A stretch of 5,123 nt of DNA from a bacterium (GTDB taxonomy: Bacteria > Desulfobacterota > Binatia > UBA12015), in the NCBI GenBank assembly GCA_029976905.1, contig JAPOLW010000323.1:1-5123 (forward strand). Direction: 5' to 3'. The notes under the pieces were generated by a model. It was not told the origin of the DNA. It worked only from the letters and a program-made list of their open reading frames with translations, and did not search any database. Position numbers and translations under genes: made by a program. The first letter of the stretch is position 1, and every line of letters begins with the position of its first letter. Below are positions 1 to 5,123 of the stretch, one piece after another.

Positions 1-1
1 G

Positions 2-541
2 CATTGTGTTTCTTGGGCAGAGTCGCTCATCGACGCAGCAGCACGGCAGGGCACTGAGACATCTGTAATCCTGTACATCACTGTGGAAGCTCACCTATTC
101 GAGCCGGGCGCTGGCGCTGCGCCGGGCAACGGCCCCACCATCTTTCTGCTCGCCAATCTCTTCTGGCTTCTGGCCGCCTTCCGGCCCGAACGTAATCCCG
201 AGTTGACCCTCTTGTTCAACGACATGGCGTGGGTGACCTTCTCCAGCCAGACCGGTTTCTTGATCGGACAGAGCGTGATCCTGGCGCTGGCCATCTTTCT
301 CGATCGTCAGGCCCAACCGGTCTTCCGCCCCTGGGTCGCGCACTTCAATCTGCTCGTCGCCGCGGCATTGGTGCCGGCCTCGTTCGTGGGCCTGGCGACC
401 GGGGGTGGACCCATCGCCTGGGACGGCCTGTTGACCTTCTGGGTCAAGAACATCGCCATCGGCTCGTGGATCGTGGTCATGGGCGTCGTGCTCGGACGGA
501 CGATCCATCGCCAGAGAGCGGCAGACGAAGCTGGCGCTTGA
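2..541 (+). CDS. Multi-pass membrane protein of unknown function, 5'-truncated by window edge
   Basis: The frame is open from base 2 to the TGA at 539-541, giving 179 residues with no stop upstream, so the true start probably lies outside the window. A GTG at 83 could open a 152-residue protein. It is a poor start because the homologous protein encoded next door has about 110 further residues before the aligned region. About four hydrophobic helices are visible (roughly residues 46-60, 78-99, 114-132 and 143-166). Shared landmarks with the neighbour are R-P-x-R-x-P, D-x-A-x-x-T-F, A-I-x-L-D, V-F-x-x-W, F-N-L and a W-[DN]-G-x-x-T-[FY]-W motif. The two are therefore tandem paralogues. No catalytic or metal-binding motif is evident. 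I recognise the type only as an uncharacterised membrane protein, and a respiratory role is inferred from the downstream oxidase-subunit genes. The first 40 or so residues match the neighbour poorly, so an upstream frameshift cannot be excluded. Confidence 0.75.
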   Translation, partial: HCVSWAESLIDAAARQGTETSVILYITVEAHLFEPGAGAAPGNGPTIFLLANLFWLLAAFRPERNPELTLLFNDMAWVTFSSQTGFLIGQSVILALAIFLDRQAQPVFRPWVAHFNLLVAAALVPASFVGLATGGGPIAWDGLLTFWVKNIAIGSWIVVMGVVLGRTIHRQRAADEAGA

Positions 542-543
542 CC

Positions 544-1368
544 ATGGACGCAAACCGCCCACCGTCGACCGCCGGACCACCGAAATCCCTGCCGGGGCGC
601 CTTGCCTGGCATTGGCGGTGCAACCCGAAGATCGAATTGTGGATCGCGTGGTGGACGATGGTCGTCTTCTACAACCTCTTTGGGCTGCTCTTCTTCGTCG
701 TCACCCAAACCCAGCCGCCGCCCGCGCCCTGGTGGGAGCCCGAGCGGATCGTGCAGTGGTTCGACGACCACCACTACGGTCTACTCATCGGCTTCGCCTT
801 CGTCTTCCTGATCGCTGGTATGACGTCGATCATGAATGCGTTCATCGCGTACTCGATGCGACGCATGTCGGTCAGTCGCGCCTTCGCATACTCCTACCTC
901 GTCATCTACGCCCTCAGTACGCTGCCGGGGATGCTGCTTCTCGGCATCGGCTTGACGGTGGCCGCCATGCGACCCGATCGCGACCCCGCGATCATCCACT
1001 GGCTCTACGATTTCGCCTTCATGACCTTCGACGGGACGATGGGTGTCTTTTTGGTGGGCTCGCTGATCTGGATGCTCGCCATCCTGCTCGACGAAAATCG
1101 CGTCTTCCCGAAGTGGTTCGGCTACTTCAATCTCTGCAACGCCCTCACCGAAGTCGTCGTCGCCCCGGCCTGGATGTTCAATTCCAGCTGGGTCTTCGGT
1201 TGGAATGGCGTCGTCACCTACTGGCTGCAGATGGTCGTCTTCATTTCCTACACCGCCGTCTTCATCCGCCTGCTCCGGCAGATGATTCTGCGCGAAGACT
1301 TCGGCACCGGCCCCCTTCCCGTCCTCGAGGCAGACCGGGCGGCACCGGGCCTGTGGGCGCCACGATGA
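544..1368 (+). CDS. Multi-pass membrane protein of unknown function, paralogue of the preceding gene
   Basis: This encodes 274 residues with six or seven hydrophobic helices (about 31-53, 77-101, 113-140, 153-181, 195-211 and 222-245) and a hydrophilic N-terminal tail of about 30 residues. It therefore sits in the cytoplasmic membrane. Its C-terminal half (from A141-M-R-P) aligns with the upstream protein, sharing R-P-x-R-x-P, V-F-x-x-W-x-x-x-F-N-L and W-N-G-V-V-T-Y-W. The ATG at 544 lies 2 nt after the previous TGA. An open frame runs further upstream to 229, but it overlaps the upstream gene in a different frame and reads as arginine/glycine-rich noise. No strong Shine-Dalgarno precedes the ATG, which suggests coupled translation. 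The 3' end overlaps the subunit III-like gene by 4 nt (ATGA). The function is unknown. An accessory or assembly role in a heme-copper oxidase complex is an inference from operon position only. Confidence 0.85.
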   Translation: MDANRPPSTAGPPKSLPGRLAWHWRCNPKIELWIAWWTMVVFYNLFGLLFFVVTQTQPPPAPWWEPERIVQWFDDHHYGLLIGFAFVFLIAGMTSIMNAFIAYSMRRMSVSRAFAYSYLVIYALSTLPGMLLLGIGLTVAAMRPDRDPAIIHWLYDFAFMTFDGTMGVFLVGSLIWMLAILLDENRVFPKWFGYFNLCNALTEVVVAPAWMFNSSWVFGWNGVVTYWLQMVVFISYTAVFIRLLRQMILREDFGTGPLPVLEADRAAPGLWAPR

Positions 1369-1988
1369 CGGAGGAAATCGGAGCGCCGGCCGACGCAATC
1401 CGAGCCGCAGACGCATCCGATCCGGCCCCGGGGGGCAGCGCCCGCTTCGTACCCGGCCAGCCGGACATGTGGGTCTTCGTCTTCATCGAGAGCTTCCTGT
1501 TCACGGCCTACTTCGCGGTCTACGTCCTCTGTCGGACCCAGAACCTCGATCTCTATCTCGAAGCCCAATCCCACCTCGATCTCCGCCTCGGGGCCGGCAA
1601 CACGCTGCTCCTGCTCACCAGTTCCTGGTCCATGGCGCGATGCGTGCACGCCGCGCGCAGCAAAGCGTACGAGGCTGCGCTGCGGAATGCCTTCCTCACC
1701 GCGCTCTTTGGCATCGCCTTCCTCGTCTCCAAGGTACTGGAGTGGTCGGCGGAGATCGGAAACGGGTTTACCTACGACACCAACGAGTTCTTCTCCTTCT
1801 ACTACTTCCTCACGGCACTTCATTTTCTCCATCTTCTGATCGGGTTCGTCTTCCTCGGGATCATCGTCTTCCAGCTCTGGAGCCCCGCGCGTCGCTCCCA
1901 GGAACTCATCGAGACGGGTTCGACGTATTGGCATACGATCGATTTCCTGTGGGTTCTCATTTTCGCGCTCCTCTACGTCCTGAGGTGA
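1365..1988 (+). CDS. Heme-copper oxidase subunit III family protein (NorE/CoxE-like)
   Basis: This encodes 207 residues. After a hydrophilic N-terminus of about 27 residues comes the signature G31-x-P-x-x-W36 leading into helix 1 with E42. Further helices lie near 76-92, 106-125, 143-170 and 187-206. H153 sits in the helix after E-F-F-S-F-Y-Y, and the last helix begins with Y188-W-H-x-x-D193-x-x-W196. Five helices, rather than the seven of classical CtaE, plus this ending are typical of the NorE-like branch of the cytochrome c oxidase subunit III family. Subunit III is not catalytic. In oxidases it supports proton uptake and stability, and NorE is associated with nitric oxide reductase. The ATG at 1365 shares ATGA with the stop of the preceding gene, and no separate ribosome site is evident. 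The subunit IV-like gene follows after 3 nt. I cannot decide between an aa3-type oxidase and a NO reductase because no subunit I is present. Confidence 0.92.
   Translation: MTEEIGAPADAIRAADASDPAPGGSARFVPGQPDMWVFVFIESFLFTAYFAVYVLCRTQNLDLYLEAQSHLDLRLGAGNTLLLLTSSWSMARCVHAARSKAYEAALRNAFLTALFGIAFLVSKVLEWSAEIGNGFTYDTNEFFSFYYFLTALHFLHLLIGFVFLGIIVFQLWSPARRSQELIETGSTYWHTIDFLWVLIFALLYVLR
1982..1985 (+). promoter_or_regulatory. Ribosome binding site of the subunit IV-like gene
   Basis: A GAGG core inside GAGGTGA lies 6 nt before the ATG at 1992. It is embedded in the last codons and stop of the subunit III-like gene, so ribosomes finishing that gene are well placed to start the next one. It is the best Shine-Dalgarno in the left operon. 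Confidence 0.7.
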
Positions 1989-1991
1989 TCG

Positions 1992-2288
1992 ATGAGCTCC
2001 GCCGCCGAAAGAAGACTCGCCAGCGTCTGGTTGTTGCTCGCGGCCATCACCGTGGTCCAACTCGGGCTCGATTCAATCGATGGACAGGGACCACTCCAGC
2101 CCAACGGCTGGATCACCTCGGCGATCATCGTGATCGCGCTGCTCAAGGTGCGCCTCATCCTGCTCGAGTTCATGGAACTCCGACAGGCACCGGCCCGTCT
2201 CGTCCGCCTGGCCGAATTCTGGGTTGTCCTGACCGGCGCCACCCTCCTCGGAATCTACTTCCTGGGCCGGGCGCTCTGGGCGGGTTGA
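1992..2288 (+). CDS. Cytochrome c oxidase subunit IV family protein (COX4_pro/NorF-like)
   Basis: This small membrane protein of 98 residues has three hydrophobic helices (about 9-27, 40-63 and 73-95). The second helix runs into K52-V-R-L-I-L-L-E-F-M-E-L-R-x-A-P, the characteristic motif of the prokaryotic cytochrome c oxidase subunit IV family (COX4_pro), which also includes NorF-like proteins. The length matches the family. It lies 3 nt after the subunit III-like gene, and such III/IV pairs are commonly adjacent and contribute to the same membrane complex. The subunit is non-catalytic and is thought to help assembly or stability. It is the last gene of the operon, as the next gene lies on the opposite strand. 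Whether it serves an oxidase or a NO reductase cannot be told from this window. Confidence 0.9.
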   Translation: MSSAAERRLASVWLLLAAITVVQLGLDSIDGQGPLQPNGWITSAIIVIALLKVRLILLEFMELRQAPARLVRLAEFWVVLTGATLLGIYFLGRALWAG

Positions 2289-2291
2289 CGC

Positions 2292-2312
2292 GTCCCCGGG
2301 CCGGGCCGGGAC
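2292..2312. terminator. Weak GC-rich hairpin between convergent genes
   Basis: GTCCC and GGGAC arms (5 bp) continue after a bulged C with two more G-C pairs, closing a 6-nt loop just past the TGA of the subunit IV-like gene. There is no T tract on either strand. A second loose inverted repeat, GCGATC (2321-2326) with GATCGC (2345-2350), encloses the 10-bp palindrome CTCGATCGAG (2336-2345). This gap is where the operon and the converging Nudix gene should both stop, but these structures are weak in GC-rich DNA and may be chance. Confidence 0.25.
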
Positions 2313-2366
2313 ATCTGGAGGCGATCACCCGCGCCCTCGATCGAGATCGCGACGCCAGCCCAAACG

Positions 2367-3161
2367 TCAGCGCCTGCCTCCAATCCGACCCCCTTCTCCC
2401 TTCCCGTCCGGTCGGAGCAAAGGAGGATGGATCCGCGTACCGGCACCCGCCCGGTAGAGACGCAGCGACCGGCCCCGGCCCCCCGCACGGACCCGACCGA
2501 GATCTTCGACAAATCCGTCGGGGCCTTCGAGATTCCTCACCCTGCGCTCGAAATTCTTCGCACTCAATTCCCCGGCGCTGCAGTTCCAGACGACCTCGTA
2601 GACGCGACGAAGTTCCGGGATCGTGAACGCGACGCCACACAGACGATTCGCAATCGTTTCGTTCTCGAGCGTTGCCCGCACCCGCTCCAGTGCATCGCGA
2701 AAGATTAGCGCGTGGTCGAAGGCGAGCGCCAAGCGCCTCCGCCCCTGGAGGCGGGCGACGGGAACGAGGAGGGCACGGCGCGCATCGGAACCTCCGCGGG
2801 GTTCGGGAAGATTCGGGACGATTCCCCACCAGGCCACGGTGACGACGCGCTCACCGGGTCGGTCCAGATAACGCGGGTCGCGATCGGGAGCGCCGTAGCT
2901 TGCGAGTTGTCGAAGGTCGGTCCGCTTCAGTCGGATCCCGGTCTCCTCGGCGAGTTCCCGAATCGCGCAGCGATCGAGGTCCTCGTCTTCTTCGAGAAAT
3001 CCGCCGGGCAGCGCATAGCCCGGCGGGTTCCCCCCTCGCTCGACGAGAACGACTTGGAGCGTGTCGTCGCGGATCGTGAAGAGGACCACGTCCGTGGTGA
3101 CGTAGCTCACGGGAAACCTCCTGGCAGATTGCCGGTTCTTCCGGGCGCCCTTGTTCGGCAT
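2367..3161 (-). CDS. Nudix hydrolase with C-terminal winged helix (NrtR-like / ADP-ribose pyrophosphatase-type)
   Basis: With the ATG at 3161 the protein has 264 residues. The Nudix domain covers about 16-140. Its box is a perfect G-x5-E-x7-R-E-L-x-E-E-x-G-I at G54-I76, so the metal-binding glutamates are intact. Residues Y89-G-A-P-x-R-D-P-R97 resemble the ADP-ribose pyrophosphatase (COG1051-type) signature after the box. Residues about 152-236 look like the winged helix of NrtR regulators: F-T-I-P-E-L-R-R-V-Y-E, then S-A-K-N-F-E-R-R-V, then R231-S-L-R-L-Y-R. NrtR proteins sense ADP-ribose and repress NAD-biosynthesis genes, while relatives with intact boxes may hydrolyse nucleoside diphosphate derivatives. 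No NAD gene is visible here. A Gly/Arg-rich tail (238-264) follows the winged helix. The frame stays open to 3404, but the extension is compositionally poor. GTG at 3218 is an alternative start, and no clear ribosome site precedes either. The gene is convergent with the oxidase operon and divergent from the propeller gene. Confidence 0.88.
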   Translation of the reverse strand: MPNKGARKNRQSARRFPVSYVTTDVVLFTIRDDTLQVVLVERGGNPPGYALPGGFLEEDEDLDRCAIRELAEETGIRLKRTDLRQLASYGAPDRDPRYLDRPGERVVTVAWWGIVPNLPEPRGGSDARRALLVPVARLQGRRRLALAFDHALIFRDALERVRATLENETIANRLCGVAFTIPELRRVYEVVWNCSAGELSAKNFERRVRNLEGPDGFVEDLGRVRAGGRGRSLRLYRAGAGTRIHPPLLRPDGKGEGGRIGGRR

Positions 3162-3334
3162 GGCGACTACTAAAGGGAGGAGCGCGACCCCGACAAGAGG
3201 CGGGTCGGACGGGAGCACATCCCGCAATGCAGTCTGCCATGCTGCCCCCCCCACCGGACCGCAATCGGCCGCTTCGTCCGAAGTGTCCCGAATCGCGAAA
3301 CTTTTTGTCTTGCCCGGCGTGGGGCAGGTCCCCA

Positions 3335-3363
3335 TACTTAATGCCTTCGAATCTCGAACGTTC
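3335..3363. promoter_or_regulatory. AT-rich patch with overlapping short palindromes, possible promoter/operator
   Basis: TACTTAAT (3335-3342) is one of the few AT-rich octamers in this GC-rich spacer and could contribute a -10-like element. CTTAAT at 3337-3342 matches TATAAT at four of six positions. No -35 lies at proper spacing, as TTGCCC at 3310-3315 is 21 nt away. Directly downstream are TTCGA-ATC-TCGAA (3346-3358) and the overlapping perfect palindrome GAACGTTC (3356-3363). Palindromes this short are weak evidence. If this is the propeller promoter, the leader would be close to 300 nt. Confidence 0.2.
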
Positions 3364-3420
3364 CGTGTGCCCCGAGGGAGCGGGGCGCAGAAACCGTCCG
3401 CCACCTCGCGCTCCTTCGCC

Positions 3421-3446
3421 GCTCCTGTCGTGCAACGACATGGAGC
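3421..3446. promoter_or_regulatory. Long imperfect palindrome, candidate operator or leader hairpin
   Basis: The inner arms TGTCGT (3426-3431) and ACGACA (3435-3440) are perfectly complementary around GCA. The outer arms GCTCC (3421-3425) and GGAGC (3442-3446) are also perfectly complementary. Only one T (3441) is unpaired, giving 11 paired positions over 26 bp. It lies about 195 bp before the propeller ATG and 260 bp before the Nudix start. The inner 15 bp look like a dimeric repressor site, and the Nudix/winged-helix protein encoded next to it is an obvious candidate binder. It could instead be an RNA hairpin in a leader, although the 3-nt loop is tight. Both readings are inference. Confidence 0.4.
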
Positions 3447-3625
3447 AGAGTCCTCCCGGCCCCGGCCATTCCACCCATACTTTCCAAAACCCGAATCGTT
3501 TTACCTTCTCGACGGGAGGACGATTTGGGCAATCCATGCTTCCCCACCCAGTCCAAGGTTCCAGCAACTGAAAAGCGAGATCCGCCTCGCCTTCGCATCC
3601 CCGCATCGCGCCACCCGACCCGACC

Positions 3626-3631
3626 AAGGAG
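3626..3631 (+). promoter_or_regulatory. Ribosome binding site of the propeller gene
   Basis: AAGGAG lies 9 nt before the ATG at 3641. It is a near-consensus Shine-Dalgarno and fixes the start of the propeller gene. That start also places a signal peptide exactly at the N-terminus. Confidence 0.85.
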
Positions 3632-3640
3632 AAACGCCTC

Positions 3641-4975
3641 ATGAACCCCATCCCCCGCCATGTGTTGCAGGCCGCTCTCGCAACGACCCTACTCCTCGGT
3701 CCGTGGGTCAAAGGCTCGCCCGCCCAACCCCCCGCCGCGTCCCCCTGGCCCATGTTCCAGCATGACGCCCAGAACACCGGGCGAACCGACATCAATGGAC
3801 CCGCAGGCCCGAACGTCAAGATCCAGTGGATGTTCAAGGCCGACGCCCGGGTGCGCACCGGCCCTTCGGTCGGCGCAGACGGAACGCTCTACCAGGCCAA
3901 CAACCGAAAGAGGCTGATCACGGCCCTCGATCCCGCCTCCGGTGCGAAGATCTGGGACACCAATGTCACGGCGATCCAGGGCAAGTTGAAGGCGGCCGAT
4001 CCCGATATGTCGCAACCGGCCATCAGCATCCACAACGGGCAGCCACGCGCCTATATCGGGGCCCGCGACAACAATGTCTGGGTGATCGATCTGAACACGG
4101 GGGTCGGGATTTCCTATTGGCACGTCCCCTGGGACGGTGACGTCACCACGCCGATCACGATCGGGCCCGACCAGAAGATCCACATCGGATCGGGAGCGAT
4201 TGGCCGGGGGCTGTACTACTCCCTCTCCGACGAGGGCGCGGCGCTCGCCGTCCAGACCGAAAACCGCCTCATCGGCTCGCTGCAGAATGCCGCCCCGGCG
4301 CTCAGCACGGACGGAAACCACGTCTTCGTTTCGCTCAAGCGAGACGTCGTCAAGTTGGAGAACGCGACCGGCAACGTGGTCTGGCGCTGCCGCTTCCCCA
4401 ATCGCGGCATTGGTGGCCGCCGGCAGAACTACAGCGCGGTCATCTACAACGATGGCGTCGACACACAGGACGAACTCGTCATCTTCGTCGCCGGCAAAGA
4501 CGGCCTCATGGCCCTCGACCCCAATGCGGGGTCGGACTACGACTGTGCGCCGGTCTGGAACTTCGTCGCCCCCTACCCACTGGGCGGCCGGTCCGGAGCC
4601 AGAGAACGCGTCCTGTCGGCTCCCGCGCTCGGGGCAGACGGAACGCTCTACGTGGGCGCGAGCAAGACCCAGAGGTCTGCCCACTTCTATGCGATCGACA
4701 TCCTCGACGGCTCGATCAAGTGGGAGCACGCGAATACGGAGAGAGGCCAGTACGTGAACAACCAGGCCGCCGTGGATGCGAGCAACCGGGTCTACGTGCC
4801 CTTCGGGGGCAAGCTCTTCGCCTTCGACGGTGCCGGTGACGGGAACGGCGGCAGCAGGGTCCTTTGGACGGTCGATCTCCCGTCGAAGAAACTCGAGACC
4901 GGGGCGGTCGTTGGAACGGAAGGTGCCGTCTACGCCGGTTCTGGCCGCCACCTCGTCAAGGTCGTCAACCAATAA
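3641..4975 (+). CDS. Exported PQQ-like beta-propeller repeat protein
   Basis: This encodes 444 residues. A signal peptide is visible: R6, a hydrophobic stretch A11-G20, and a likely type I cleavage after S-P-A28. The mature protein is therefore periplasmic or secreted. It starts with W36-P-M-F-Q-H-D-A-x-x-T-G-R, the usual entry motif of PQQ-like propeller proteins. Blade motifs of the form [AV]-x-D-x-x-x-G-x-x-x-W recur near 95-105, 146-160, 237-248, 289-306, 350-361 and 393-409, with a last strand at about 438-442 that could close a six- to eight-bladed ring. G-A-D-G-T-L-Y occurs twice (78-84 and 331-337). There is no heme c CxxCH motif, and only two cysteines occur in the mature part (C250, C302). 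Quinoprotein dehydrogenase cofactor or catalytic residues cannot be identified, so a binding or scaffold role is as likely as an enzymatic one. The gene stands alone, with a strong ribosome site upstream, tandem TAA stops and a hairpin downstream. Confidence 0.9.
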   Translation: MNPIPRHVLQAALATTLLLGPWVKGSPAQPPAASPWPMFQHDAQNTGRTDINGPAGPNVKIQWMFKADARVRTGPSVGADGTLYQANNRKRLITALDPASGAKIWDTNVTAIQGKLKAADPDMSQPAISIHNGQPRAYIGARDNNVWVIDLNTGVGISYWHVPWDGDVTTPITIGPDQKIHIGSGAIGRGLYYSLSDEGAALAVQTENRLIGSLQNAAPALSTDGNHVFVSLKRDVVKLENATGNVVWRCRFPNRGIGGRRQNYSAVIYNDGVDTQDELVIFVAGKDGLMALDPNAGSDYDCAPVWNFVAPYPLGGRSGARERVLSAPALGADGTLYVGASKTQRSAHFYAIDILDGSIKWEHANTERGQYVNNQAAVDASNRVYVPFGGKLFAFDGAGDGNGGSRVLWTVDLPSKKLETGAVVGTEGAVYAGSGRHLVKVVNQ

Positions 4976-4986
4976 TAACGGCACTC

Positions 4987-5027
4987 TGGCGTTGGGGGCG
5001 GATCGCACGGATCCGCTCCCGGCGCCA
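4987..5027 (+). terminator. 18-bp hairpin downstream of the propeller gene, probable terminator
   Basis: The left arm at 4987-5004 (TGGCGTTGGGGGCGGATC) pairs with the right arm at 5010-5027 (GATCCGCTCCCGGCGCCA) around the 5-nt loop GCACG. All 18 positions pair, three of them as G-U (4992/5022, 4993/5021 and 4997/5017). In the opposite-strand transcript these would be A-C mismatches, so the structure favours rightward RNA. It begins 12 nt after the TAA of the propeller gene. Only a short TTG follows rather than a U tract, so intrinsic termination may be inefficient. An mRNA 3'-end stabiliser is the alternative. Confidence 0.65.
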
Positions 5028-5039
5028 TTGCTCGACGTC

Positions 5040-5066
5040 CTTCCCGGACCGGGTCTGGCCGGGAAG
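5040..5066. repeat. Short inverted repeat after the terminator
   Basis: CTTCCCGG (5040-5047) and CCGGGAAG (5059-5066) form a perfect 8-bp stem around an 11-nt loop, 12 nt beyond the larger hairpin. No T tract follows on the right. On the left strand the outward flank is also not U-rich. It may act as a second, backup stop or belong to whatever lies beyond the window. The remaining bases to the window end show no gene start. Confidence 0.35.
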
Positions 5067-5123
5067 TCCTCCCCGACGGGACCGTACCCCATCGCCGCCA
5101 CGCGCCAGGCACGGACCTCTCCT

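Larger units (their letters stand above)
3162..3640. other. Divergent intergenic region without a convincing gene
   Basis: These 479 bp separate the Nudix gene (leftward) from the propeller gene (rightward). Open frames crossing it on both strands translate to proline/arginine/serine-rich sequence without domains and are not believable genes. The region holds an 8-C run (3245-3252), small hairpins (3309-3328 and 3367-3388, each 7 bp including one G-T pair), an AT-rich patch with short palindromes (about 3335-3363), a strong palindrome (3421-3446) and the propeller gene's ribosome site. Promoters for both genes should lie here, but I found no pair of -35 and -10 boxes with correct spacing. Confidence 0.6.

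Noticed and set aside
612..1364. In-frame upstream extension of the subunit III-like gene, giving a 458-residue protein
   Set aside because: The extension is arginine/proline-rich antisense-like sequence overlapping the membrane protein gene in another frame. The recognisable family begins after the ATG at 1365.
1248..2060. Long open frame on the - strand opposite the oxidase genes
   Set aside because: The translation is charged low-complexity sequence with no domain. It is the complement of the hydrophobic helices on the + strand, as expected in high-GC DNA.
3245..3252. Run of eight C as a possible phase-variation tract
   Set aside because: It lies outside the chosen Nudix coding region, and a single run of eight is common in GC-rich spacers. 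It would matter only if translation began upstream of 3252.
3309..3328. 7-bp hairpin near a T5 run (3302-3306) as a terminator
   Set aside because: The T run precedes the stem on the + strand, and the opposite strand has A residues after it, so neither direction fits an intrinsic terminator.
3338..3661. 107-residue open frame on the - strand in the intergenic region
   Set aside because: It has no domain or membrane segment, no supporting context, and it overlaps the start of the propeller gene.
3151..3765. 204-residue open frame on the + strand across the intergenic region
   Set aside because: It overlaps both neighbouring genes and the composition is Pro/Ser/Arg-rich without domains. No ribosome site supports its start.
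3689..5101. 470-residue open frame on the - strand opposite the propeller gene
   Set aside because: It is rich in R, D, G and V with no recognisable motif. The + strand gene has a signal peptide, a ribosome site and propeller repeats.
1..5123. CRISPR array, tRNA/rRNA, insertion sequence or phage features
   Set aside because: No regularly spaced direct repeats, no cloverleaf-like tRNA sequence, no transposase motifs and no flanking terminal repeats were seen.

Overview
The window is high-GC, densely coded bacterial DNA. Typical proteobacterial features are a five-helix subunit III-like protein, a COX4_pro-type subunit and a Nudix/winged-helix regulator. Taxonomy cannot be settled from this sequence. 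A deltaproteobacterial-type lineage (Myxococcota, Binatota or relatives) is a guess from the gene mix and the GC bias.

Left half (2-2288, + strand): four tightly packed genes form one transcription unit. Two tandem, mutually homologous multi-pass membrane proteins of unknown function (the first cut by the window edge) are followed by a NorE-like heme-copper oxidase subunit III protein and a small subunit IV/NorF-like protein. Spacings are 2 nt, a 4-nt ATGA overlap and 3 nt, so translation is probably coupled. No catalytic subunit I or II is visible. This is either the end of a longer oxidase or nitric oxide reductase locus or a stand-alone accessory module.

Middle (2367-3161, - strand): one gene converges on that operon. 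It encodes a Nudix hydrolase domain with an intact catalytic box fused to a C-terminal winged helix, the architecture of NrtR-type regulators and their ADP-ribose pyrophosphatase relatives. The 78-bp gap between the converging genes holds only weak GC-rich inverted repeats.

A 479-bp divergent intergenic region (3162-3640) has no convincing gene. It carries an 11-bp imperfect palindrome at 3421-3446, an AT-rich patch with small palindromes around 3335-3363, and a good ribosome binding site at its right end.

Right part (3641-4975, + strand): a single gene encodes an exported PQQ-like beta-propeller protein. It ends in tandem TAA stops and is followed by an 18-bp hairpin that pairs fully only in the + strand RNA, probably its terminator. 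The last 100 bases hold one more small hairpin and no gene.

Functionally, the left operon points to the respiratory membrane, the Nudix protein to nucleotide or NAD/ADP-ribose sensing or turnover, and the propeller to the periplasm. Nothing in the sequence links the three parts into one pathway. No mobile element, CRISPR array, tRNA or rRNA was seen.
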